A DNA stretch of 64,000 nt. It comes from JBHICC01 sp046759385 (GTDB lineage Bacteria > Pseudomonadota > Gammaproteobacteria > Acidiferrobacterales > SPGG2). Below, in pieces: positions 17,633 to 25,569 of this stretch. The stretch lies in NCBI GenBank assembly GCA_046759385.1, contig JBHICC010000011.1, forward strand, positions 1 through 64,000, in the 5' to 3' direction. The translations under genes were made by a program, and so were the position numbers. Within the stretch, counting starts at the first letter, position 1. Each line of letters opens with the position of its first letter. Under the pieces are notes generated by a model. That model did no database searches and was not told the origin of the DNA. It saw only the letters and a list, made by a program, of their open reading frames with translations.

Positions 17633-18707
17633 GCTCCAATGGCAGGTAGATGGTAAACACCGTCTTTTGCGGTCGGCTTGAACATTCGATCAGCCCGCCG
17701 TGGCGGGCGATGACGTCTTGAGCGATGCACAGTCCGAGACCGGTGCCTTCGGGTTTGTTCGTCACCATGGGGTAGAAGATTCGCTCTAGCAGTTCTTCGG
17801 AAATGCCGGGGCCGTTATCTTCGACGTTAACCCGCAATACTAGGCGATGGCGTTCCTGCCCGATTGTAAACTGTCGCTCAATACCCGTGCGTAGCCGCAA
17901 ACAGCCGTGTCCCTCCATGGCCTCGACAGCGTTCTTGATGATATTTAGCAAAGCCTGCGTTAGCCGCTCCGAGTCGGCCTTCACGGTGGGTAAGCTGGGA
18001 TCGTATTCGCGCTCGATGCGGATACCCGACGGATGTTCGGCCCGAATCAGGTCACACACGTGCTCGAGGATCTCGTGCAGGTTGGTTGACACTTGCTGTA
18101 GCGGTCGATCGGGACCGATCATGCGATCCACGAGACTGCGCAAACGATCGGCCTCGTGGATGATGATACGCGTGTATTCCTTTAACGCGTCGGTGAGGAG
18201 TTCGCTTTCCAGCAATTGCGCGGCGCCGCGCAAACCGCCAAGCGGATTCTTGATCTCATGCGCAAGCCCTTGGATTAGGGCACGCGTAGCACTCTGGCGC
18301 TCGGCGACCTGCTCTTCGTGTGCGATCCGCAGAATCCAATCGACTTGCGCCAGCTCAACGAGTAAGTCGATCCCATAATCTGCGTGGGCAAACGGCGTGG
18401 CGGTACAGTCAACGGTGATTGTTTGTTTGTCAGGAATCACTAGCTGTATGCCGTGCGCGGTGAACGGGGTCCGATCAGCCAGGCTGCGCTTGAGCATCTC
18501 GACCAACTCGTCGTTATGGGGCAACAGCTCTACGAGCCTACGCGCCAGCACTTGTTTCGCGCTCAACTGCAGCAGCGCCTCGGCTGCCGGGTTGATATGC
18601 TTTAGACGCAGTCCGCGGTCGAAGGCGAGCACCGCAGTCGCGAGATTCTCGAGGATGCGGTCAGCGACATCGCTTTGCATAGCGGTCACTGGCAGGGATA
18701 CGGTCAC
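17619..18707 (-). CDS. ntrB: Nitrogen regulation sensor kinase NtrB
   Basis: Cytosolic histidine kinase/phosphatase that controls NtrC in response to PII and nitrogen status; 362 residues. A PAS sensor domain (about 15-115) precedes the dimerisation helix with the phosphorylated H150 in GLAHEIKNPLGGLRG. The ATP-binding domain has the N box NIIKNAVEAM, G1 VEDNGPGIS, F box and G2 PEGTGLGLCIAQD. It lacks membrane segments, as expected for NtrB. It lies 150 bases downstream of glnA with a candidate NtrC site between, as in the E. coli glnALG locus. Confidence 0.96.
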   Translation of the reverse strand: MTVSLPVTAMQSDVADRILENLATAVLAFDRGLRLKHINPAAEALLQLSAKQVLARRLVELLPHNDELVEMLKRSLADRTPFTAHGIQLVIPDKQTITVDCTATPFAHADYGIDLLVELAQVDWILRIAHEEQVAERQSATRALIQGLAHEIKNPLGGLRGAAQLLESELLTDALKEYTRIIIHEADRLRSLVDRMIGPDRPLQQVSTNLHEILEHVCDLIRAEHPSGIRIEREYDPSLPTVKADSERLTQALLNIIKNAVEAMEGHGCLRLRTGIERQFTIGQERHRLVLRVNVEDNGPGISEELLERIFYPMVTNKPEGTGLGLCIAQDVIARHGGLIECSSRPQKTVFTIYLPLEHANG

Positions 18708-18787
18708 GGGCGAGCCTTTCCGCCGCTAAGCGGCATTTGCGCTAGGAAATAGGCGCTTATGATGAGCGATTGTACCAGTGCTACCCG

Positions 18788-18804
18788 TGCACCAAAATAG
18801 TGCA
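18788..18804 (-). promoter_or_regulatory. Candidate NtrC binding site upstream of ntrB
   Basis: TGCACCAAAATAGTGCA is a near-perfect palindrome with one mismatch from the TGCACC-N5-GGTGCA NtrC consensus. It lies in the 150-base glnA-ntrB gap. In E. coli an equivalent site represses the weak glnL promoter; that role here is inferred. Confidence 0.7.
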
Positions 18805-18857
18805 AACGTTTTGCCGGCAGAAAAACGCCCCCGAAGTTCCGATGACAACAGCGATCC

Positions 18858-20267
18858 CTAGGCGCTGTAGTACATGTCGAACTCCACCGGATGCGTGGTC
18901 ATGCGGATCCGCGTCACCTCTTCCATTTTGAGTGCGATGTAGGCATCGATTGCGTCGTCGGTGAATACGCCACCGGCCTTGAGGAACTCGCGGTCGCTGT
19001 CCAGCGCGTCGAGCGCAACGTCTAGCGAGTGTGCGACGGTGGGCACGTTTTGCTCCTCCTCCGGCGGCAAGTCATATAGATCCTTAGCCAGCGGTTCGCC
19101 CGGATGGATCTTGTTCAGGATTCCGTCGAGCCCCGCCATCATCATGGCGGCAAAAGTAAAGTAGGGGTTACCGGCGGAGTCCGGGAAACGTACCTCTAGC
19201 CGTCTGGCCTTGGGGCTAGCGACATGCGGCACGCGGATGGCCGCAGAGCGGTTCCGAGCCGAGTACGCTAGCAACACCGGGGCCTCGAAACCGGGCACCA
19301 GCCGCTTATAACTATTGGTGGTGGCGTTGGTGAAGGCGTTTAATGCGCGGGCGTGCTTGAAGACTCCGCCGATGTAGTAGAGTGCCGCTTCGCTGAGCTC
19401 GCCATACTCGTTTCCGATAAACACGTTCACACCATCTTTTGACAGCGACTGGTGGACGTGCATGCCGTTGCCGTTATCTCCGACGAGCGGCTTTGGCATA
19501 AAGGTGGCCGTTTTGCCGTAAGCGTGTGCGACGTTGTGGACACAGTATTTGAGAATCTGTAACTCGTCCGCTTTCTTCACCAGCGGCGCGAAGCGCGTGC
19601 CGATCTCGTTTTGCCCGGCAGTCGCGACTTCGTGGTGGTGGACTTCGACTGTCAAGCCCATCTCCGCCATCGCCAGCGACATCGCCGAGCGGATGTCCTG
19701 CAAGCTGTCCACCGGTGGTACTGGAAAGTAGCCGCCCTTAACCCCGGGACGATGCCCAAGGTTGCCGTCCTCATAAACCTTCTCCGAGTTCCATCCCGCC
19801 TCATCGGAGTCTACTTTTACGAACGAGCCACTCATGTCGGCGCCCCAACGCACGTCGTCAAAGACAAAGAACTCGGGCTCGGGGCCAAAGTAGGCGGTGT
19901 CGGCAATACCGGTGCTCTCGAGGTAGGCTTCGGCACGTTTGGCGATCGTACGCGGGTCGCGTCCGTAGCCTTCCATGGTCACCGGCTCGATAATGTCGCA
20001 ACGCAAGACCACGGTCGGTTCTTCCATAAACGGGTCTACGACGGCGGTTTCCGGATCAGGCATGAGGGTCATGTCGGACTCGTCAATGCCCTTCCAGCCG
20101 GCGATGCTGGAACCATCAAACATCTTGCCATTTTCGAACGTGTCCTCATCGACCACGTGCGCCGGCATGGAGACATGTTGTTCTTTTCCCTTGGTATCGG
20201 TGAAACGCAAGTCGACGAACTTCACCTCCTTTTCTTTCATCAACTTCAAAACATCGACAACAGACAT
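18858..20267 (-). CDS. glnA: Glutamine synthetase, type I
   Basis: Condenses glutamate and ammonia to glutamine with ATP; dodecameric cytosolic enzyme. The 469-residue length is standard for GSI. Visible signatures are FDGSSIAGWKGIDESDM, FGPEPEFFVFDD, EVATAGQNEIGTRF, KPLVGDNGNGMHVHQS and RNRSAAIRVPHV. Y398 in KDLYDLPPEE is the adenylylation tyrosine, so activity should be controlled by GlnE. GGAGGA lies eight bases before the ATG. Transcription is predicted from a sigma-54 promoter about 38 bases upstream, activated by NtrC encoded just downstream. Confidence 0.98.
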   Translation of the reverse strand: MSVVDVLKLMKEKEVKFVDLRFTDTKGKEQHVSMPAHVVDEDTFENGKMFDGSSIAGWKGIDESDMTLMPDPETAVVDPFMEEPTVVLRCDIIEPVTMEGYGRDPRTIAKRAEAYLESTGIADTAYFGPEPEFFVFDDVRWGADMSGSFVKVDSDEAGWNSEKVYEDGNLGHRPGVKGGYFPVPPVDSLQDIRSAMSLAMAEMGLTVEVHHHEVATAGQNEIGTRFAPLVKKADELQILKYCVHNVAHAYGKTATFMPKPLVGDNGNGMHVHQSLSKDGVNVFIGNEYGELSEAALYYIGGVFKHARALNAFTNATTNSYKRLVPGFEAPVLLAYSARNRSAAIRVPHVASPKARRLEVRFPDSAGNPYFTFAAMMMAGLDGILNKIHPGEPLAKDLYDLPPEEEQNVPTVAHSLDVALDALDSDREFLKAGGVFTDDAIDAYIALKMEEVTRIRMTTHPVEFDMYYSA

Positions 20268-20315
20268 CGAGCGGTCCTCCTAAAATGGGTGCACATGAGC
20301 TTGAACCCCTGCTTT

Positions 20316-20331
20316 GGCACGAACCGTGCCA
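20316..20331 (-). promoter_or_regulatory. Sigma-54 promoter of glnA
   Basis: On the minus strand TGGCACGGTTCGTGCC has the -24 GG and -12 GC at the canonical spacing of the TGGCACG-N4-TTGCW consensus. It also forms a short inverted repeat. Predicted transcription start is near 20304, giving a leader of roughly 38 nt. Confidence 0.82.
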
Positions 20332-20392
20332 GGGTGTCATGGGTGATAACCTATTGATTTAAAAAGAGAGAGCCAGCTGCAGTTGAACGGTA

Positions 20393-20408
20393 TGCACAAA
20401 AGTGGTGC
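20393..20408 (-). promoter_or_regulatory. NtrC enhancer site 1 (proximal)
   Basis: TGCACAAAAGTGGTGC matches the NtrC half-sites TGCAC and GGTGC with the usual spacing. It is centred roughly 95 bases upstream of the predicted glnA start, a normal enhancer distance. Confidence 0.78.
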
Positions 20409-20414
20409 GCTACA

Positions 20415-20431
20415 TGCACCACAAATGGGCA
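20415..20431 (-). promoter_or_regulatory. NtrC enhancer site 2 (distal)
   Basis: TGCACCACAAATGGGCA is a second, slightly weaker NtrC dyad. Its centre is about 22 bases from site 1, close to two helical turns, so two NtrC dimers could sit on one DNA face. It ends at the base before the stop codon of the neighbouring CDF gene. Confidence 0.72.
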
Positions 20432-21619
20432 TCAATGAAAGCGCAGATCGACCTCACTGATCTGCGGGTCATCAGCGACGGCGCGGTTGAAGCGCTCGCT
20501 CAGCTCCGCGGCCGGTTTATGCGACACCACCTCTAGCGGCAATAACAGCTCGATGCGGATCTTTCCGTCCAGGTAATGCAAGGTCATCTTTTCGATCCGC
20601 CGCGCGTCGTCGATGTCACGGAAGTAATGATCTAGGCGCTGCTGCACAACCTGGCGTAACGGTAGGGTTTCCGTGAGGGTGGCGGCCTCATCGTCTTCCG
20701 GATCGATGTGCACCATCACATCACTGACCTCCTCGACCCCTTGAATCAAGCGCCGGCGCACGGTCTCGCTGACCTGATGCCCTTCGGACACGCTCAAGGT
20801 GGGGTCGACCTGGATATGCACATCCACTAAGGCGTCCCCGCCCATGCGACGGCTGCGCAACATGTGCAAGGCCTGTACCCCGTCGACGGCCGTGATTGCT
20901 CGCCGCACCGCCTGCACACGATCGGCATCCAGCCCGGTGTCAACAAGCTCGCGGACGCCCTGCCAGCCCAGACCCCAGCCAACCTTGGCGATCATGACGG
21001 TTACGCCGATGGCAGCGATTGCATCCAAGTAGGGCAATCCTGCCATGGTCCCGCCAATGCCCACCACCACGATGACTGATGAGAGTGCGTCAGTGCGGCT
21101 GTGCCAGGCGTTGGCGCGCAACATGCTCGAGCGGTATCGCCGCGCGGTGCGCATGGTGTAGTGATAGATTGCCTCCTTGGCGACGATCGACAGCATTGCC
21201 ACGATCAACGCCCACACACCGGGCTGTAACAAGAGTTCTGGGTTGAACAGTCTACGGGCCGCGTCGATCGCCACCCCAGTAGCGGTCGCGATTAAGACGA
21301 CACCGAGGCCGACGGTCGCCATCGTTTCAATGCGCCGATGACCGTACGGGTGCTCCGCGTCGGCGGCGCGACTGCCATGCTTGGCGGCGTAAAGCACTAG
21401 CCCGTCCGTGGCGAGGTCGGACAGCGAATGGACGCCGTCGGCGATGAGAGCCTGCGAGTGGGCGAATAAACCGAAGAAGATCTTGGTCACGCCGAGCGCG
21501 AGATCTACTACCGCACCGACCAAGGTAACACGGTAGGATGCGCGGTAGCGTTGTTCCAATGATGTCGTCTCGCCGGTCGACTCAGAGCGAGTTGGCGCGT
21601 CGATCGAGTTAGCCCCCAC
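20432..21619 (-). CDS. Cation diffusion facilitator with extended C-terminus
   Basis: Inner-membrane divalent-metal/proton antiporter of the CDF family. The GTG ending at 21619 gives 395 residues and overlaps the 3' end of tusA by a few codons; the frame is open further upstream but that part is only tusA in another frame. Metal-site motifs are HSLSDLATD in TM2 and HSRTDALSS in TM5, each with the HxxxD pattern. After six membrane helices come a cytosolic CDF domain (about 230-310) and a further about 75 residues (LRQVVQQRLDHYFRDI onward) beyond the usual length of about 300, possibly a second ferredoxin-like module. Third gene of the PP-loop/tusA operon. Confidence 0.85.
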   Translation of the reverse strand: MGANSIDAPTRSESTGETTSLEQRYRASYRVTLVGAVVDLALGVTKIFFGLFAHSQALIADGVHSLSDLATDGLVLYAAKHGSRAADAEHPYGHRRIETMATVGLGVVLIATATGVAIDAARRLFNPELLLQPGVWALIVAMLSIVAKEAIYHYTMRTARRYRSSMLRANAWHSRTDALSSVIVVVGIGGTMAGLPYLDAIAAIGVTVMIAKVGWGLGWQGVRELVDTGLDADRVQAVRRAITAVDGVQALHMLRSRRMGGDALVDVHIQVDPTLSVSEGHQVSETVRRRLIQGVEEVSDVMVHIDPEDDEAATLTETLPLRQVVQQRLDHYFRDIDDARRIEKMTLHYLDGKIRIELLLPLEVVSHKPAAELSERFNRAVADDPQISEVDLRFH

Positions 21620-21845
21620 TTTTGCCGACTTCAAGGGTGATGACAATCTCGCGGTCCTCGGTGCGAGTAGTGACAATCTCGTGGCCGTTGATCCGACACC
21701 AAGCGGGAATGTCACTGAGGGTGCCCGGATCTGTGCAAAAAACTTCTAGCACGTCACCGGTGGCCAAGGTTTTGACTTTTTCCTGGACGCGAATCACCGG
21801 CAGCGGGCAAAGCAGGTTGCGCGCGTCCAGCTCATAACGGCTCAT
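21609..21845 (-). CDS. tusA: TusA-family sulfur carrier
   Basis: A 78-residue TusA/SirA-like protein that carries persulfide sulfur. The diagnostic LLCPLPVI motif places the sulfur-accepting cysteine at C13, followed by the LEVFCTDPGTLSDIPAWC element. In E. coli TusA feeds mnm5s2U34 tRNA thiolation; in sulfur oxidisers related proteins feed oxidation pathways. Here it overlaps the stop of a PP-loop ATPase by four bases (ATGA) and the start of the CDF gene, implying tight co-translation, so a tRNA-thiolation role is the more likely one. Confidence 0.92.
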   Translation of the reverse strand: MSRYELDARNLLCPLPVIRVQEKVKTLATGDVLEVFCTDPGTLSDIPAWCRINGHEIVTTRTEDREIVITLEVGKSGG

Positions 21846-22885
21846 ATATACCAGTTTGCAGGCACGTCCTCAGCAGCCATGGGCTTGACCTTCAAGACTC
21901 GCTCCGCATCGCCGCCCTCGCGCACGGCGATTGTGACCTCTTCGGCCTCCCGGCCCTGGCTAAATCGGGCTGTCAACCGCGCCGCTAAATGCAGGTCATC
22001 TTCGTTCGCGATACCGTTGAGCAGTGCCAATGGGCCTTTGTGGCTCGTTGGTAGCAGATGCACGAAGCGTCGACGATAACCGCTGAGAAAGCTGTTCTCG
22101 CCCTCGTCGCGACCGACGATGAGCTTAAAGTGCGGTCGCGGCCGTAAGTGGCGACCGACCTTGAGTAGCATAATGTCGTCGAGGTCGTAGCGACGCTCGC
22201 CACGCGCTGCCCACAAGTCATTTAGCTTGGCGGAGTAGCACCTGTCGGTCAAAAAGCAGCAACCGCCTGCCGGTTGGGCGTAGTCTGTTATACCGTATTG
22301 TTCGGCTAAGGCCATTTGCGGCTTGCGTGTGCGGCCACTGAAGTCAAATAGCCGTTCGCGATCAATCCAGCGTTCGCGCTCCGGCAAAGTCGGCGGCAAC
22401 CGCTTGGCGCACAGTGGTCGCACGAGTCGGTCGAACGCGCCAGATTCCTGTGCGACCACGGGCATCGTGTCGCGTCGCTGCGACTTAGGTCGCTGGCCGA
22501 TGACCTCGCCCGTGATAATGAAGTCAAAGGCGTTGGCGTCCATCCACCGACGTGCCTTAGCCACCATAAAGCTTTTGCAATCGAGGCAGGGATTGAGGTT
22601 CGCACCATACCCATGCTTCGGGTTGATGACGATGTCTTTGTATTCTTCGATGACGTCGAGGATATGCAGCTTTATGCCGAGCTGTTCGGCCACCCACAAT
22701 GCGTTGTTGCGCTTCGGCTTCTGTCGGTGGTGATTGCGGATCGCGTGGGTGTGCCCCTCTACGCAGAAACCAGTGAAGAAATTCATTCCTTCGACGTGGA
22801 CACCCTGCTCAATGACGACTCGCGCCGCCAGCATCGAGTCCAGACCCCCTGAGATCAATGCCACCGCCTTTCGCTGCGTCATCAT
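21842..22885 (-). CDS. PP-loop ATPase, tRNA-thiouridylase-like
   Basis: A 347-residue cytosolic protein with the N-type ATP pyrophosphatase motif SGGLDS (12-17), as in MnmA and ThiI. Potential redox or metal cysteines are C100 and C103 (NPCLDCKSFM) and the pair C209-C210 (GGCCFLTD); the two groups could form an active-site persulfide pair or hold a cluster. It lacks the THUMP and rhodanese domains of full ThiI and is not a standard MnmA. It belongs to the group often mislabelled thiouridylate methyltransferase. Overlap with tusA points to sulfur transfer to a tRNA or another acceptor. No strong ribosome site precedes the ATG. Confidence 0.8.
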   Translation of the reverse strand: MMTQRKAVALISGGLDSMLAARVVIEQGVHVEGMNFFTGFCVEGHTHAIRNHHRQKPKRNNALWVAEQLGIKLHILDVIEEYKDIVINPKHGYGANLNPCLDCKSFMVAKARRWMDANAFDFIITGEVIGQRPKSQRRDTMPVVAQESGAFDRLVRPLCAKRLPPTLPERERWIDRERLFDFSGRTRKPQMALAEQYGITDYAQPAGGCCFLTDRCYSAKLNDLWAARGERRYDLDDIMLLKVGRHLRPRPHFKLIVGRDEGENSFLSGYRRRFVHLLPTSHKGPLALLNGIANEDDLHLAARLTARFSQGREAEEVTIAVREGGDAERVLKVKPMAAEDVPANWYI

Positions 22886-22990
22886 TACACAAAGTATGAC
22901 CTAGGTTTTTGCAGTTGAAATACTAGCCGAAAGCACGCGCTACAGCATCTCTTGCGGTCGAGATCAATGTAGCGGTGGTGTGGAGGTGGC

Positions 22991-23017
22991 AAATAAAAAC
23001 GGGCCCTTGCGGGCCCG
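22991..23017 (-). terminator. Intrinsic terminator with GCAA tetraloop
   Basis: On the minus strand CGGGCCC, loop GCAA, GGGCCCG is followed by TTTTTATTT. It ends the candidate small RNA and any read-through from the M48-like gene, about 100 bases before the PP-loop gene. Confidence 0.85.
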
Positions 23018-23108
23018 CCAGATATTGTTTTCTCTACCGTTATCTCGCCCTTCCGTGGTGACTCCTCCGTGGCGATTCGGGCGATGCCGAATATTTGGGG
23101 GGAAAAAC
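22991..23108 (-). ncRNA. Candidate structured small RNA or leader
   Basis: This stretch lies between the M48-like gene and the PP-loop operon. On the minus strand it has a perfect 6-bp hairpin (ATTCGG facing CCGAAT, 23075-23092). A competing pairing joins TCGCCC with GGGCGA (23045-23050 with 23079-23084). Two tandem 13-nt copies of GARTCRCCACGGA (23052-23078) carry ACGGA motifs. A strong intrinsic terminator ends it. TATAGGAT near 23115 is a weak promoter. No known riboswitch core was recognised. It could be a CsrA-type sponge, a regulated leader or a long 3' end of the M48-like transcript. Confidence 0.4.
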
Positions 23109-23201
23109 GATATCCTATACTGCACTGGTTGTCCAACAGTTTGGGGCGTCATGCTGCGGTGCAACTACACCCGCCACCGCTGCAAACAGCGCCAATCTCG
23201 G

Positions 23202-24536
23202 CTATCGCTCACTTGGCCCGGCAACGATATGTTTTTTTTGCCAGTCATATTTTCGCATGTACGCTACGCGCCCGGGTTCGAACTCACCCCGTTCCACCAA
23301 GGTGTATACCATGGTCTCGCTGCAGCTGAAGGCATAGCGGTCCCAGCGGAAGTTTAGGGTGAGCGACGCCGTCGCGTCGATGTCGCACGGAATGCTACCT
23401 TTTTTGCGCTGTTGCGCATGTGCCAGCTCCCCTAGGCGCCTAAGATCTGCATCTAGACGCGCGTACGGATTATCTTTGACTAAGGGTGCCACACGTGTTG
23501 TTGGCTGGATCTGCATCGCCTTTCCAGTATGAAGCCGTGCCATCAGCTCTTGGCGGAAGCTCGCCATCTGGTCGACAACGCCACTGCGCACGATGTGTTG
23601 GTAGCCGAGCATTCCACTGTATCCGATCACGCCAACCCAAAGAACGATCACGAGCACACGTAGCAAACCGCGCCAAGCGCGTGTGCCGATGTACGGAACA
23701 AAAAGCGCCGCCAGATAAGCCAGTGGGTTACGTCTGGGTATGAACGTGTCGCTGCTCGTCGCAATCGCCCGCAAATGCCCCATGCGTTTGCTCAACCACG
23801 GCGTCGAGGAGTTCAACTCGTCTAAGGACATCCAGAAACCACTGCTTGACGCGCTTTGGGCTGCAAACTGAGGGACACTGACGGACTTCCAACGCCTGGT
23901 GCCGCTGGCAACGACGGCAAGTGCGAGCGCGGCATCGACCTTTGCTTTGCACGCCGCGATACCGTAACGGTCATAGCCATAGATCTTAGCGCGAGCATAC
24001 GCCGGCCCAAGCAAGGGCAATACCAGCGCTGGTAGGATGAACGGCGTCCACCGCGCCTGTCGATCCTCGATGCGACCGAGCTCGTGGCCCATAACGAAGT
24101 CAATTGCTCCTTGACGGTCCGTGAGTGCGCCAATGACCTCGCCACTCAGTGCGAGGAACTTGGTTCCCTGAAAACGTAGACTGAAGCAATCGCGCACAGC
24201 GGGATTTTGAAACAGGTATGCTTTGGGCAGGTCTGTGATCTCTAGGCGTTTGCATACGGATTTCAGTCTTGAGTGCAAGTCCGGATGTTGTTTAGGACCG
24301 ATTTCGACCGCGTGACCACGCAGATAGGCTACCCGTCTCGCTTTGCGCAAGTGCACCACTAGGTAGGCGAGGAGCAACATCAGCACCAGAGTCAACGCGA
24401 CCAGGTCGAAACTAAACCATGGCAGATAACGCTCCGCAGCCGCCTTCAACAAGAACGCCAGTCCTACCCAAAAGACCGCGGATACGACCACCGCAGTCAC
24501 AAATAACGGTTTTTCACGTGGATAGCGCTCAACCAT
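23202..24536 (-). CDS. Membrane M48-like protein with altered zinc motif
   Basis: A 444-residue membrane protein resembling M48 (HtpX/Ste24-like) peptidases. Two N-terminal helices (about 11-32 and 44-62) precede a cytosolic domain; further hydrophobic stretches occur near 168-182 and 290-315. The zinc site normally reading HExxH is HELGR (H151-R155): a CGC replaces the expected CAC codon, one base away, so the second metal ligand is missing. Ser/Thr-rich and Gln-rich soluble parts follow. It may be a pseudo-protease or a scaffold. Upstream is the divergent mtgA; downstream is the candidate small RNA. Confidence 0.7.
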   Translation of the reverse strand: MVERYPREKPLFVTAVVVSAVFWVGLAFLLKAAAERYLPWFSFDLVALTLVLMLLLAYLVVHLRKARRVAYLRGHAVEIGPKQHPDLHSRLKSVCKRLEITDLPKAYLFQNPAVRDCFSLRFQGTKFLALSGEVIGALTDRQGAIDFVMGHELGRIEDRQARWTPFILPALVLPLLGPAYARAKIYGYDRYGIAACKAKVDAALALAVVASGTRRWKSVSVPQFAAQSASSSGFWMSLDELNSSTPWLSKRMGHLRAIATSSDTFIPRRNPLAYLAALFVPYIGTRAWRGLLRVLVIVLWVGVIGYSGMLGYQHIVRSGVVDQMASFRQELMARLHTGKAMQIQPTTRVAPLVKDNPYARLDADLRRLGELAHAQQRKKGSIPCDIDATASLTLNFRWDRYAFSCSETMVYTLVERGEFEPGRVAYMRKYDWQKKHIVAGPSER

Positions 24537-24685
24537 GTCGTTGGAGATCGGTCTTATACTGCCTCGTACAGGCTCGCTGTTTTATCCTGGTTGACCGAAA
24601 ATGCAGATCGCGGATGCTAACTTTAGATCAGCCTCGTCGCAGGTCGCTTTCGTTAACACGACTCTTGGCCATTTTATAGCACAAG

Positions 24686-25459
24686 ATGATCTGGAAATTA
24701 CGCCGCTATCGCTCCTCCCTTGATTCGGCACCCCGGCGCAGTGCCCTGAGACGTGTTATCAGTGTCCTGGGGTGGGCGCTGTGGCTGGTAGTGTTCTTGC
24801 TGATCGTCGATTCCTTCTACCTGGTATTAACGTGGCCGGACTGGGCGCGACTGTCGGCTGGACCGATTCCAAAATCCCAGTTCATCCGCGACTACCAGCA
24901 GCGGCGCAACCAGGACCGCAGCCTGCCGAGCCTACGTTGGCAACCTGTGGCGTTAGCTCGGATCCCGACATACGTTCAGCGAGCGGTGATATTGGCGGAG
25001 GACAGCCGCTTTTATCAGCACAGCGGCTTCGATCTCATCGCGTTCAAGGAGGCCATGGATTACAACGTCGCGCAACGTCGTTTCGCATTGGGCGCAAGCA
25101 CGATCTCGCAACAGACAGTAAAAAATCTTTTCCTGAACCCTTCGCGCAACCCGTTACGCAAATGGCACGAACTGATTCTTACTTGGGGAATGGAGCACAA
25201 CCTCGCGAAAGACCGCGTCCTCGAGATCTATCTGAATATCGCCGAGCTCGGTCCAGGCATATACGGCGTCGAGGCGGCGTCGTGGGCCTACTGGTCTAAG
25301 AGTGTTGGCACATTGACATTGACTGAGGCAGCGGCGCTTGCGGCCACATTGCCAAGCCCGAAGAAGCACAATCCGGCCACGCGAACGGAGCGCTTCACCA
25401 AGCGAGTGCACAAGATCATGCGCTTTCTCGAGCACTTCGGGCTCGATTCGACCTCGTAA
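24686..25459 (+). CDS. mtgA: Monofunctional peptidoglycan glycosyltransferase MtgA
   Basis: Polymerises lipid II glycan strands at the inner membrane; GT51 family without a transpeptidase domain. The 257-residue protein has one N-terminal membrane anchor (about 25-48, VISVLGWALWLVVFLLIVDSFYLVL). Catalytic glutamate lies in ILAEDSRFYQHSGFD; GASTISQQTVKNLFL, KWHELILTWGMEHNLAKDRVLEIYLNIAELGPGIYGVEAAS and SKSVGTLTLTEAAALAA are the other GT51 motifs. The ATG lies about 150 bases from the divergent M48-like gene. Confidence 0.95.
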   Translation: MIWKLRRYRSSLDSAPRRSALRRVISVLGWALWLVVFLLIVDSFYLVLTWPDWARLSAGPIPKSQFIRDYQQRRNQDRSLPSLRWQPVALARIPTYVQRAVILAEDSRFYQHSGFDLIAFKEAMDYNVAQRRFALGASTISQQTVKNLFLNPSRNPLRKWHELILTWGMEHNLAKDRVLEIYLNIAELGPGIYGVEAASWAYWSKSVGTLTLTEAAALAATLPSPKKHNPATRTERFTKRVHKIMRFLEHFGLDSTS

Positions 25460-25522
25460 TATATCGCCGCGTGGTTACCTAGGCGGCTGCACCGGCCAGT
25501 GCGTGTCGGTCCAAGGGCAAGG

Positions 25523-25528
25523 TATAAT
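25523..25528 (+). promoter_or_regulatory. Probable -10 element for glyQS
   Basis: A perfect TATAAT lies 41 bases before the glyQ TTG start. The matching -35 is poor, so the assignment rests on the -10 and its position. Confidence 0.45.
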
Positions 25529-25569
25529 CCGCGTTCCCCGATCGAGCCTTTAATGATTCACGCACACCT

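Noticed and set aside
23041..23110. Possible fluoride, guanidine (mini-ykkC) or glutamine riboswitch
   Set aside because: Short words such as GGGCGATG and CACGG look similar, but the order and conserved cores do not fit any of these aptamers.
22980..23357. Open frames on both strands across 22.9-23.3 kb, including an 83-residue minus-strand frame
   Set aside because: Low-complexity and proline/arginine-rich, no ribosome site, and they overlap the hairpin-rich non-coding stretch.
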